From: Sthenelais limicola
Taxonomy: Eukaryota; Annelida; Polychaeta; Phyllodocida; Sigalionidae
Assembly (NCBI GenBank): GCA_942159475.1
Contig: OW804095.1
Location: forward strand, 63,082,773 to 63,146,772
Direction: 5' to 3'
DNA length: 64,000 bases
Positions 49,817 through 59,059 of the stretch are shown piece by piece. Every line of letters begins with the position of its first letter. The stretch's first letter is position 1. The notes below the pieces were generated by a model. It was not told the origin of the DNA. It ran no database searches and saw only the letters and a list, made by a program, of their open reading frames with translations. The position numbers and the translations under genes were made by a program.

Positions 49817-52800
49817 AAAAGATGATGGCCTGAGTTTAATTCGATTTTGAGATTGGGGATGTGTTAGTGTTATTGGAGAATGAGTGAAACTTCATTCGAC
49901 CAAAAACTGGATTATGGGTGGAATTATTATTATGTAAGCATGGAACGCATAGTAGTTTTATAAGCACTGCGTATAAGTTCTCAGAAATTCACAAGTTGTC
50001 AGTCACCCACATAAATCATTTCTATAAGTCATACGACAGTGCCTCCTGTCGCCATTGAAGATGCTGGTTCATTATCTAGAAATGGGTTTTGTTCGTTTGA
50101 GGGTCATGACTGGAACATTCAATTAGATTTTACCCCGAGTAATAAGATACCCTATGTGTTATAGTAGAGATGTCAGTCACGCTTCATTTAATATCTTGAG
50201 ATTCCAAAGTTAATGTTAAAATATATGCTCAAGTTAAACAATTAAAGATACTCAACATAAAGTTAAAGATACTAAACATACCATGACATATTTACATAGC
50301 GAGACGAAAATACTCATGCGATACTCTATCGTAGTAATATTTGTTTGTATTTAAAAGATCTACAATTTACATAGTTTACGTACCACTGCAATAACTGTAT
50401 CTGACCCCTTGAATACATGAGTATCGCCGGACAAAAGGCCAAGTGTAACACCCTTTGAGAACTTATACCTCTATGTTTTGACCCGAGCGATCATGTGGTT
50501 GGGCCCTATTGGTCCAGTCATTTCCCCACATGTTTTCTTAGGCTTTCAACTGATCAAAGATACTAAATGTATCAAGCTCTTCTTACGTTTACCGCATTAG
50601 GTTTAGCTGCGCATTTTTACTGCTTTTTTATAACATTATTTCCCTTGCGAAAATATTTTGGTACACGTTAAAGAACGCATTACATATCTACACCTACCGG
50701 TGTTAGAAACATGCGTTGCAAATGAATATTTTGTCCATGTTAAGACCATCTGCCCTATACTCCATACGCTAAGGACCATCTATTGGTATATTGATGAATA
50801 TCAGGAAGGCCAGTTTATATTTAAAATGCTGTGACATATTTCCGGAATATTTACTCCCCTTTCTCCTGCGGGTAACTACTTTTGTACGAAACCTAGGTTG
50901 GTAAGGAAATATTGTGTGCGTTTTCTTATAAAAAAAACTTGCCAGCTTTGCAGGTGGATGCATGATGTAATTGTATACCAAAGATGTCATTGTAGGTGAT
51001 TGTAACCCAGTAAATGACAATATCAGTCAAGCTTGTGGCCAATATTCAACTATTCCCTATTGAAACTATGTCTCTCTTTAATTAGATGCATATAGTACAC
51101 CTAAATGTATTTGGAACACATGCAGAATCTATACTAGAATTATGGTTTATTAACCAAGGAAAACAGGTTTTTTCAATGAAATAATGCTGTGTTAAGAAAA
51201 GGAATTGTGTGTTTATCAATAGCTAGAGTTGACATTACTTCACCATGTTATATGTAATACTGATAGAATTCCCCATCTGAATTCAAAATATACCTTCAAT
51301 GCCATGCATTTCGTGTATTTTTCGGTAAGTGCGATTGAATACACAATTAAATACTCGATTGTAACCCAGTAAATGACAATATCAGTCAAGCTTGTGGCCA
51401 ATATTCAACTATTCCCTATTGAAACTATGTCTCTCTTCAATTAGATGCATATAGTACACCTAAATATAAATGTCATTTATACACATGCAGAATTTATACT
51501 AGAATTATGGTTTATTAACCAAGGAAAACAGGTTTTTTTCAATGAAATAATGCTGCCCTGTGTCAAGAAAAGAAATTGTGCGTTTATCAATAGCTAGAGT
51601 TGACGTTACTTCACCATGTTATATGTAATACTGATAGAATTCCACATCTGAATGCAAAATATACCTACAACGCCATGCATTTCGTGTATTTTTCGGTAAG
51701 TGCGATTGAATACACAATTGAATACTCGTAGTATTCTTATTGTCAGGTGAATGTGATATGTTTTAAAAACTATTTGTGCTGATCTCTATCTGTTGAACAA
51801 ATGATATGTTCAGAACAACCGCTGATTCAATGAATGCTCAAACAGGGAAGCAGGCTTTCAATGGTTGATTTAATGCTGGATTTTCTTTTCGAATATGGAC
51901 TCGGGTATTAATTTTATTGATATTAAATGGTATATCGGGGAACAATCTTGTTTACTACACATTTTTTCTTATACATTTTTTTTCTTTTTTTGTTGTTGGG
52001 GGTAGGGGGGGGGGGGGCGTCATCTTGTAATTACGCATTTAATATCTAGATCGATCCTATACTTTAAAATGTTTCTATCGAAAAAAAACCGGCAATATTT
52101 TTGCTTGCTGTGTTGCCATTTTTGACACTTGGCTCTCAAATCCTGACCTTTTACTATATGTGTTGTTAGAGAGAAGGAATACTAATGTGTTGGTGGTTAA
52201 AGTTTGTAAGTTAATTATTACTCTCTACCAACTGAAAAAAGTCTTACATGTGTACATATGTACGAATTAGCTGTACTTAATTAGAAACTGTTCCACGATC
52301 TATTGTTATTGTGCCATATCATACTTTGATCAAGGTTGTCCAGAAATTGGGATAAAAATAAGGATACCTGCAAACTTTATCTTTATTTAACTTTTATCCT
52401 CATCAGATATCTAGAACATGTCTTAAGTGAATGTGATGTAAACCGTTTTCTGGTAGATATTTTTGTAACTTGGGATTCCTTTACCTATTTAAGACGGACC
52501 GTATTTTTCAAGCCGTAAACACCATCTGCGATGTGGATGTATATATGTAGCATATCATGTAATCCTGAGTTCTATAGGTTCGCAATTGAATTATGAACCT
52601 AAGCTTGATATGTTGTCGGTACTTATCAACTCAAAATAGTTTTATAAGCCTACAATTAGGTACACCTTTAGACCTACTTCTGTATAATTGAAAAGAAAAG
52701 GGTGTCGCAGTGCTATTTTGTATGCTATGACTCCGGTATATTTGGAACGATCCCTAAAAAAGGTATGGGATCAGTCTCCAACGACACACATTTTAGGTGT

Positions 52801-53870
52801 TCAGTAAAGTACAGATACATCATTTTAATCATAATGTATCTCTAATTTCTAATATAATTCATGACTTAATTTGTCATAGTGTTCAGGGGATCTTGTTTGA
52901 ACGTATGTTCATTACCTTAATGTTTGCTCCTAAGACATGATGATAACGTGTCGTTGTTCATGGAGAGTATTGCTTAAAGGAAAGCTAGTGAAAAAAGTTC
53001 ATTGTTGAAAATTCAATGGTCCAATTCTGTAAATGATAATTTCAGTCGAGTCGCTTATATATTATATGTATTGGCTCTAGACCAAAGATATGTATTTTCT
53101 CATGTATATCCATGATATCAGTGAAAGGATTGTGTGATAATGTCCTTTGGAGATTTCATCTGTTAATTTGTTGGGTATGAAATATGGTTTTGTTGTAATC
53201 ATAAACACATACATTCGCTATTTCATGTAAATCATTTTGTAGTAGGAATTTACGTGATTATTTGACAGCTTTCCGGTAATTATAGTTGGTATCATTTTAT
53301 TTTTGTACCATATTAAATGTTAAAACTATTAATGATAATATAAAATGATATAAATTGTATCGTGTTTTCTATGTAAACTCATAATTATATTTTCTCTCGT
53401 TAAAAAAAATAACAATTCATTTTTCTAGGAACATAGAGATAAAGATTATATCACCAGATTCTCAAAATTTCCCTGAGCTGATTTTCGATTTCGATATATA
53501 TTTTTCTTTCCCTTGGGTTTCTAAAAACTAGTGCTTTTTCTATCGCTATTTATGTTTAATCAAATGTAACAATTCGTCATTGGGCACAATAAAAAAATTG
53601 CACATACATGGATTGTATACTCGATTTTGATACTGATTTTGATTTTGATGGATTGTTGATACTCGATTTTTACCGCGTGTGACCGCTTTATGTCGGTTGA
53701 CAATTGTCTTCTAAAAAGAACTTTAGTTTAAACATAACTTTGGAAAATAGTAAATTATTTGACTCTTTTTTTTCTCTCCTTTTTCCATTACACGTCTCAT
53801 GTCTGTAATCGTATTTTTATTCATCCTTCCAAGACATACATTCATTAGAGATCGACTAAAGTGAAATTTG
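49817..53870. other. Intergenic region downstream of SAMD8
   Basis: It holds the SAMD8 3' untranslated region, the tandem duplication at 50998-51728, a G-run at about 52003-52018 and tracts of simple T- and A-rich sequence. I see no exon with family features. Confidence 0.4.
50998..51728. repeat. Tandem duplication, 359-bp period, two copies
   Basis: The sequence starting GATTGTAACCCAGTAAATG at 50998 starts again at 51357, and the two copies stay closely alike to the segment ending AATACTCG (51728). Small indels (for example an added CCTG near 51555) and scattered substitutions separate them. No coding potential is seen. It is a local segmental duplication rather than a recognised mobile element. 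Confidence 0.85.
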
Positions 53871-53918
53871 AATTATAACTCGGCTATCTACCGCTAGGTA
53901 GTAGCACTCCTGTGAGAT
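53871..53918. repeat. DIRS left inverted terminal repeat
   Basis: It begins AATTATAACTCGGC and ends CCTGTGAGAT. It is an exact reverse complement of 58365-58412. Confidence 0.88.
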
Positions 53919-54283
53919 CATTGCGCAGACGCCAGCCACAAACTACGTACACAGCCAGCCGGAGCGGTCGCCTTTCTCCAACTGTCTTGGATTGGTGATT
54001 TCGAAAGTTTTACTGTTGCTTCTAAACAGGTAAGAACTTTAATTTTTTGTTGTTTTTTACCTAACCCTTGACGGGGTTAGAAGGTTCTCGTGCTTGAATT
54101 GCTTTTATGTCGGTTCTCTCGTTTCTGGGATGAAGGAAACATTGTGAGTTAGAACCGACCGAGAACTCAGCCTTACCATTGTTGCCGGTATGTTCATTTC
54201 GTCGCCTTTGTATTGTGCGTGTTTGAATTCGGCATTGTTTGTTTACTTACTTATGTGAATTTGTTTGTATCTTTGAAGGTATT

Positions 54284-55393
54284 ATGGCTGAACATAGCGG
54301 TGAAGATATTGAGTCGGAACCGCATGGTAGTATTGGTGGTGATAGCCAAGGCACCGAACCTACTAAAACGGAGATAATGCTCCAGCAATTAATGACCGAG
54401 ATGAAAGGCATTAAGAAAGATTTTGGTGCACTGAAGAGAAGACAAGAGAAAACTGAATTTCGTGGTCACAGAGCACCGGTGCACGACTTGAGTGACGATG
54501 ACGAGCCTCGGTACAACGAGGACTGGTTCATGGGGGAGGAGAACAGAGACGAGAACTTTCAAATGGATGATGATATGGGAGGTTCTGCCTCTGCCCCTCC
54601 TAAAGTCGACGTTTGTGCGGAAAGAGCCCGCTTGGTTGCTGTTGATGACACAGTAGGGCCCCCTGTCGAAACTATTTCGATAAAGGAGTTCATTGACCAG
54701 GTCACTGCGAAAGTGCCCTCGTGGGTCAGGGTGAAGGCTTTGCAAGATAAATATAAAAGACCCAGTAACCTTGATACGCTACATGTACCAATGATTCCGA
54801 AGATTGTGTGGGATGGTCTCCCTTTGGGCCTAAGAGGTAAAGATAAGACGCACCAAAAGCATCAGGACATTTTTCTTAGTTTGATTACTGCTCTGGTGAG
54901 GGTCTGCGACTTGCTAAAGGAAGCTCAGATGAAGGTTGACGGAGAAAACTTCGAGAGGGATCAGAAATGGATCTCAGATTCGTTGAATTCCATTTTCGAC
55001 GCTCTTGAGCTCGCGGCATTCTTTAATCTGGAAGAGATTACCAAAAGACGCAGATTGGATCTGAAGAAGCACTTCCCTGTGAAGTATCAAGCCTACTGCA
55101 CTGATACCATTTCTTTCCCTTCTACGCCGAAGCTGCTGTTGGGTGAGAAGATCGAGGACGATCTCAAACAGCTCGACGCTGCTTTCAAGCTGAAGTTGAA
55201 AATCTCGGGCGAAAAGGCTAAAGAATCTACCTCTACGGCTGGCAGGGGTCGTGGTAGGGGCAGAGGTTCGTTTGGTGCTGAACCTGCTCCTGGTAGAGGC
55301 AGAGGTCGCGGTCGTGGCAGGGGCTTCAATAAGAAGTTCAATGACGGTGATCAGGATTTTCGTCGGGCCACCAACGAAAAAGGCAAAAGGTAG
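54284..55393 (+). CDS. DIRS ORF1, gag-like protein (369 aa)
   Basis: It starts at ATGGCTGAACATAG; a longer open frame begins 45 nt upstream, but this ATG has the better context. The N-terminal part is acidic with a short heptad-like helix (LMTEMKGIKKDFGALKRRQE). The middle contains a globular alpha-helical region, and the C-terminus is Arg-Gly rich (repeated RGRG), likely for nucleic acid binding in place of a CCHC zinc knuckle. It presumably packages the element RNA. A donor-like GTAAGAAC at 54030 and an acceptor-like TTTGAAG near 54279 suggest a leader intron, unproven. Confidence 0.85.
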   Translation: MAEHSGEDIESEPHGSIGGDSQGTEPTKTEIMLQQLMTEMKGIKKDFGALKRRQEKTEFRGHRAPVHDLSDDDEPRYNEDWFMGEENRDENFQMDDDMGGSASAPPKVDVCAERARLVAVDDTVGPPVETISIKEFIDQVTAKVPSWVRVKALQDKYKRPSNLDTLHVPMIPKIVWDGLPLGLRGKDKTHQKHQDIFLSLITALVRVCDLLKEAQMKVDGENFERDQKWISDSLNSIFDALELAAFFNLEEITKRRRLDLKKHFPVKYQAYCTDTISFPSTPKLLLGEKIEDDLKQLDAAFKLKLKISGEKAKESTSTAGRGRGRGRGSFGAEPAPGRGRGRGRGRGFNKKFNDGDQDFRRATNEKGKR

Positions 55394-55434
55394 CTGAGGT
55401 AAACAAAGGTGATGATGTTTTTATACCTGGCAAA

Positions 55435-57282
55435 TTGAAATTTTATTCTGATGTTTGGAGAGAAGTTACTTCTGATTGGAATATTCTTGAATATGTTAAT
55501 GGTATAGATTTACCGTTTATCTCTATCCCTTATCAGGGGTTTCTACCGTCACAGTATAAGATCACTGGTGATAATGCCTTGAAAATGCAAGTTGAAATTG
55601 ATAAATTGATTGACTTACATGTGGTGAAACAGGTACCTTATTGCAAAGATTTGTATGTGTCTAATGTGTTTTCTAGACCCAAACCTGGGGGGAAAATCAG
55701 GTTGATTATTGATTTAACGAAAGTTAACAATCATATTGAACATTTACATTTTAAGATGGAACATTTACAAGCTGCCTTGGAATTGATTGATAAAGATTGG
55801 TTCATGGCTTCAGTAGATTTGAAAGACGCTTATTTTCATGTCCCTCTTAACGATAACACGAAGACATATCTTAATTTTGTGTGGAATGGTAAAATTTACC
55901 AGTATCAGTGTATGCCATTTGGCTTATGTACTGCTCCTTTCGTTTTCACGAAACTTATGAAAGTAGTTTTTTGTGAATTCAGGAAGCAGGGTGGTATCGG
56001 TTTTAGCTACATTGACGATTGTTTTGTCACAGCTTCAACAGAAACAGAATGCAAAGATCAGATAGAAAATCTTAAACTTATTCTTTGGAAGTTAGGGTTT
56101 TGCATTAACCATGAGAAATCTTCGTTTGAGCCTAAGAAAATTCTAAAATTTTTGGGGTTTGATATTGATACGGTTTTGCTGAGGGTCACCCCACCGATTG
56201 ATAAGGTTTACAAGATGATAGGTTGGTTAAATTCAACTATTAGTAAATCTCAGAGTAGAATTTCCATTCGGAATATCGCTTCGCTTGTGGGGGCTCTCAA
56301 TGATCTGTGTAAAGGGGTCCAATATGGACTCCTGTATTTGAAGAATATCGAGATGGACAAAATTCTAGCCTTACAAAGTAATGATGGTGATTGGGAGGCT
56401 CTTATGTGGCTTTCCAGGTCGTCGATCGCAGATCTTGAGTGGTGGGTGAGAAATCTTCCTGTTGCTTATAAAGAAAGGGATTTTTCTTGTCCGTCGCATG
56501 AGATTTTTTGCGATGCTTCGCTGCAAGGTTGGTCGTTCGTGTGGGGTCACCTCCAGGCAAGAGGGGCGTGGTCTACACTAGAACGGACCTTTCACATTAA
56601 TGTGTTAGAGATTAGAGCTATCAAACTTGGTTTGTGGACTCATGCTGCAGATCTAAGAGACTGTTTTTTAGTAGTGCGTTCTGATAATACTACTGCTGTT
56701 TCTTACATAAATAAAATGGGTGGTACTCATTCTAAACAATGTAATGATGAAGTTAGGCAAATTTGGTTTTGGGCCGAGAAGAGACACATTCGCATTCACG
56801 CGGCCCATATTCCAGGTGTTCTAAATATTGAAGCTGATTTAGGTAGCAGGTATTTTACTGATGATACTGAATGGGAATTGTCTCCAGATATTTTCCAACT
56901 TATTGTGGAGAAATGGGGTTTCCCTGATGTTGATTTATTTGCTTCCAGGCTAAATAACAAAGTTGATACCTATTGTGCCTGGTTTCCAGATCCTTGGTGT
57001 TCATATGTGGACGCTTTTTCATTGGACTGGACAAAGTTTGACTTATGCTACTGTTTTCCTCCTTTTAGCTTGATCGGGAGAGTTTACAGAGTTATCCGCA
57101 AGAGCGGCTGCAGAGCGATACTTGTAGTACCAGACTGGATGGGTCGGCATTGGGCAACCAGAATTCACGAGGGAGCCAGAGGGGTTCTCTTTATCCCAAG
57201 TTCGAAGTTAAACTTATTGCAAAATCGGGTGGATCAGCAGCAGCAGTTGCAAAGAACTCCGTTAAAAATCTACCTTTACTAG
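55435..57282 (+). CDS. DIRS ORF2, reverse transcriptase/RNase H with methyltransferase-like C-terminus
   Basis: Residue numbers count from 55435. Reverse transcriptase: SVDLKDAYFH at 126-135, PFGL at 161-164 and the YIDD catalytic box at 192-195. RNase H: Asp360 (FCDAS), Glu392 (LEIRA), Asp417 (RSDNTT) and Asp468 (EADLGSR), so all acidic positions are present. The C-terminal region (about 485-580, with CFPPFSLIGR) resembles the adenine-methyltransferase-like domain of DIRS proteins. The frame is -1 relative to ORF1, overlaps its end, and has no ATG until residue 51 at the edge of the RT domain. Entry by frameshift or non-ATG initiation is therefore likely. Confidence 0.92.
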   Translation: MKFYSDVWREVTSDWNILEYVNGIDLPFISIPYQGFLPSQYKITGDNALKMQVEIDKLIDLHVVKQVPYCKDLYVSNVFSRPKPGGKIRLIIDLTKVNNHIEHLHFKMEHLQAALELIDKDWFMASVDLKDAYFHVPLNDNTKTYLNFVWNGKIYQYQCMPFGLCTAPFVFTKLMKVVFCEFRKQGGIGFSYIDDCFVTASTETECKDQIENLKLILWKLGFCINHEKSSFEPKKILKFLGFDIDTVLLRVTPPIDKVYKMIGWLNSTISKSQSRISIRNIASLVGALNDLCKGVQYGLLYLKNIEMDKILALQSNDGDWEALMWLSRSSIADLEWWVRNLPVAYKERDFSCPSHEIFCDASLQGWSFVWGHLQARGAWSTLERTFHINVLEIRAIKLGLWTHAADLRDCFLVVRSDNTTAVSYINKMGGTHSKQCNDEVRQIWFWAEKRHIRIHAAHIPGVLNIEADLGSRYFTDDTEWELSPDIFQLIVEKWGFPDVDLFASRLNNKVDTYCAWFPDPWCSYVDAFSLDWTKFDLCYCFPPFSLIGRVYRVIRKSGCRAILVVPDWMGRHWATRIHEGARGVLFIPSSKLNLLQNRVDQQQQLQRTPLKIYLY

Positions 57283-58265
57283 ATCAAAAAATCTTGAGTT
57301 TGGGTTTACCCCCTGAAGTCGTACCTTTTTACAAAGCTTCATGGCGTCCTAGTACAAGGAAGTCTTACGATACATTTCACAAGAAATGGAGAATGTTCTG
57401 TGTATTGCATGATTTGGATCCGCTAAAGCCTAATTTGAATCAAGGTTTGAAATTTCTGGTACTGATGTATAACCAAGGTTATTCTTATTCTGCGCTGAAT
57501 TCTATTAGAAGTTCGCTGTCGTCTCTTATGGGGAAAATTGGTGAAGATTCTTTCGGAAAAAATTTGATTACCAAGAAGGTGGTTACTGGTTTTTATAACC
57601 TGAGGCCACCAAAGACCAGATACTCTGAATTTTGGGACCCAGACATTCTTCTTGATTTTCTTCAAGAGTATTTCCCACATAATAAGCTTAGTTTTAAGCA
57701 ACTTACGTTGAAAACTGTAACTTTGCTAAGTCTCGTGTCTAGCCAGAGGTGCCAAACCATTGCTGGTTTGAAGCTCTCGGACGTGAGTTTCTCTGGAGAG
57801 ATTTGTCGGATCTTGTTTTCCGATTTACAAAAACATTCACGTGTTGGTGAAGCCTTAGGCATGCTTTCCTTTGAGAAGTTTGGTTTAGATCCAAGGATCT
57901 GCATTATAAAGGTGTTGGATGACTATATTGTGTATTCTAGAGAATTAAGGGGCGTGACTGACAATTTATTTATCAGTTTTCGTCCACCCTACAGGGGAGT
58001 AGGTTCGCAGACCATCGGTAGGTGGATCCGCGAGACCTTGACTTTAGCTGGTGTTAACACCAAAACTTATGGTGCCCACTCAGTAAGAGGGGCCAGTGTT
58101 TCAAAACTGTCGTGCTTATCGGTTTCGGTAGGGGAAATAATGAAGAAGGCCAACTGGAAGTCAGAGAGTACTTTTAGGGCATTCTACCAAAAACCGGTTA
58201 TGAAACAAGTGGTGCATGATAATGCTCTGCAGACCAACTATGTAAGCCGTAAGGGCGTTGCTTAA
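57150..58265 (+). CDS. DIRS ORF3, tyrosine recombinase (about 370 aa)
   Basis: The catalytic set of the phage-integrase family is complete: Arg200 (SSQRCQT), His310 and Arg313 (HSVRGAS), Trp336 in the second-His position (ANWKS) and nucleophile Tyr346 (RAFYQK). An N-terminal SAM-like core-binding region precedes it (RPSTRKSYDTFHKKW). It inserts the circular element copy. The frame overlaps ORF2 by 133 nt, is -1 relative to it, and opens on TTG; the first in-frame ATG is at residue 82. Confidence 0.93.
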   Translation: MGNQNSRGSQRGSLYPKFEVKLIAKSGGSAAAVAKNSVKNLPLLDQKILSLGLPPEVVPFYKASWRPSTRKSYDTFHKKWRMFCVLHDLDPLKPNLNQGLKFLVLMYNQGYSYSALNSIRSSLSSLMGKIGEDSFGKNLITKKVVTGFYNLRPPKTRYSEFWDPDILLDFLQEYFPHNKLSFKQLTLKTVTLLSLVSSQRCQTIAGLKLSDVSFSGEICRILFSDLQKHSRVGEALGMLSFEKFGLDPRICIIKVLDDYIVYSRELRGVTDNLFISFRPPYRGVGSQTIGRWIRETLTLAGVNTKTYGAHSVRGASVSKLSCLSVSVGEIMKKANWKSESTFRAFYQKPVMKQVVHDNALQTNYVSRKGVA

Positions 58266-58309
58266 ACCACTTTTTGTTTGTGGTATGTTGTTGTTCGACT
58301 GGAAAGGTC

Positions 58310-58315
58310 AATAAA
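58310..58315 (+). terminator. Polyadenylation hexamer of the DIRS element
   Basis: AATAAA lies 45 nt after the ORF3 stop, just inside the right terminal repeat. Confidence 0.55.
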
Positions 58316-58364
58316 TGAAGTTCTGTTACTTGCCTTTCTTGTTCTCTGTCGAGTTTCTTTAAAA

Positions 58365-58412
58365 ATCTCACAGGAGTGCTACTACCTAGCGGTAGATAGC
58401 CGAGTTATAATT
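58365..58412. repeat. DIRS right inverted terminal repeat
   Basis: Exact inverse of 53871-53918. It runs straight into the hairpin element that begins at 58411. Confidence 0.88.
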
Positions 58413-58748
58413 AGAGATTAAACGAATAATGTACCTACCTTATGAAGTTTAATCAGGATTATAAGAGGATATCTAACGCTGGTAGTAGGTCATGTGCCCG
58501 CCCTGGCCCACCCGGCGTTAGATATCCATTTAATCCGTTGTTTATTTATTATAGATATTTCGTTCAAATATCTTTAATTTTTCTGTAGTGCGAATTTAAT
58601 AAATCTGATTAATTAAATTGCACAAGTTCGTTAAATAGTGGCTGGCGTCTGCGCAATGATCTCACATGACCTACTACCAGCGTTAGATATCCTCTTATAA
58701 TCCTGATTAAACTTCATAAGGTAGGTACATTATTCGTTTAATCTCTAA
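58411..58748. mobile_element. Non-autonomous DIRS relative with perfect 86-bp inverted arms
   Basis: Arms 58411-58496 and 58663-58748 are perfect reverse complements flanking a 166-nt spacer. Read on the minus strand, the right arm continues into 29 nt (58638-58666) identical to the full DIRS element just inside its left terminal repeat (53911-53939). The inner part of the arm also aligns with that terminal repeat (both share CTACTACC, AGCG, TAGATA and TTATAA in order). It therefore appears to be a short internally deleted relative in reverse orientation. The spacer also repeats the word GGCGTTAGATATCC. Confidence 0.75.
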
Positions 58749-59059
58749 TTTCCTTAACGCTATCAGATTTGAGGCATATTCTATACAATAAACGTTGATG
58801 TAATGACGATTAGAACAACCGATTTCGCATCTATTATATAATTTGTCCTGAAAATAGATTTATATCTTGTTTGGTGAACGTTGAAACAACGTGGATGTTT
58901 ATCGTAATCAGTAATCATTAGTAGTTTTGCAAAGAATGTATGAAAGACAGTTACATGGTTTAGCGCACCTCCCCTACGATGAGTTACAAGAATGGAAGGA
59001 TATTAGTTGGATACGAAGACTGGTGTCATTCTGTTATGTAGACGATCGATATTTTTGGT
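58749..59059. other. Short gap between DIRS relative and FABP-type gene
   Basis: AT-rich sequence containing the 3' flank of the FABP-type gene (minus strand). No gene or clear polyadenylation signal was assigned. Confidence 0.35.

Larger units (their letters stand above)
53871..58412 (+). mobile_element. DIRS-type tyrosine-recombinase retrotransposon, apparently complete
   Basis: About 4.5 kb between 46-48-nt perfect inverted terminal repeats (53871-53918 and 58365-58412). It encodes, in order, a gag-like protein, a reverse transcriptase/RNase H protein with a C-terminal methyltransferase-like region, and a tyrosine recombinase, and no LTRs or integrase. This is the gene set of DIRS elements, which copy through RNA and insert a circular DNA by recombinase, leaving no target duplication. 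All three frames are open. AATAAA at 58310-58315 follows the last ORF. The 29-nt segment at 53911-53939 recurs inverted at 58638-58666 in the adjoining hairpin element. Confidence 0.93.

Noticed and set aside
55093..55341. Minus-strand Pro/Leu/Arg-rich frame
   Set aside because: Complement of the Arg-Gly repeats in DIRS ORF1.
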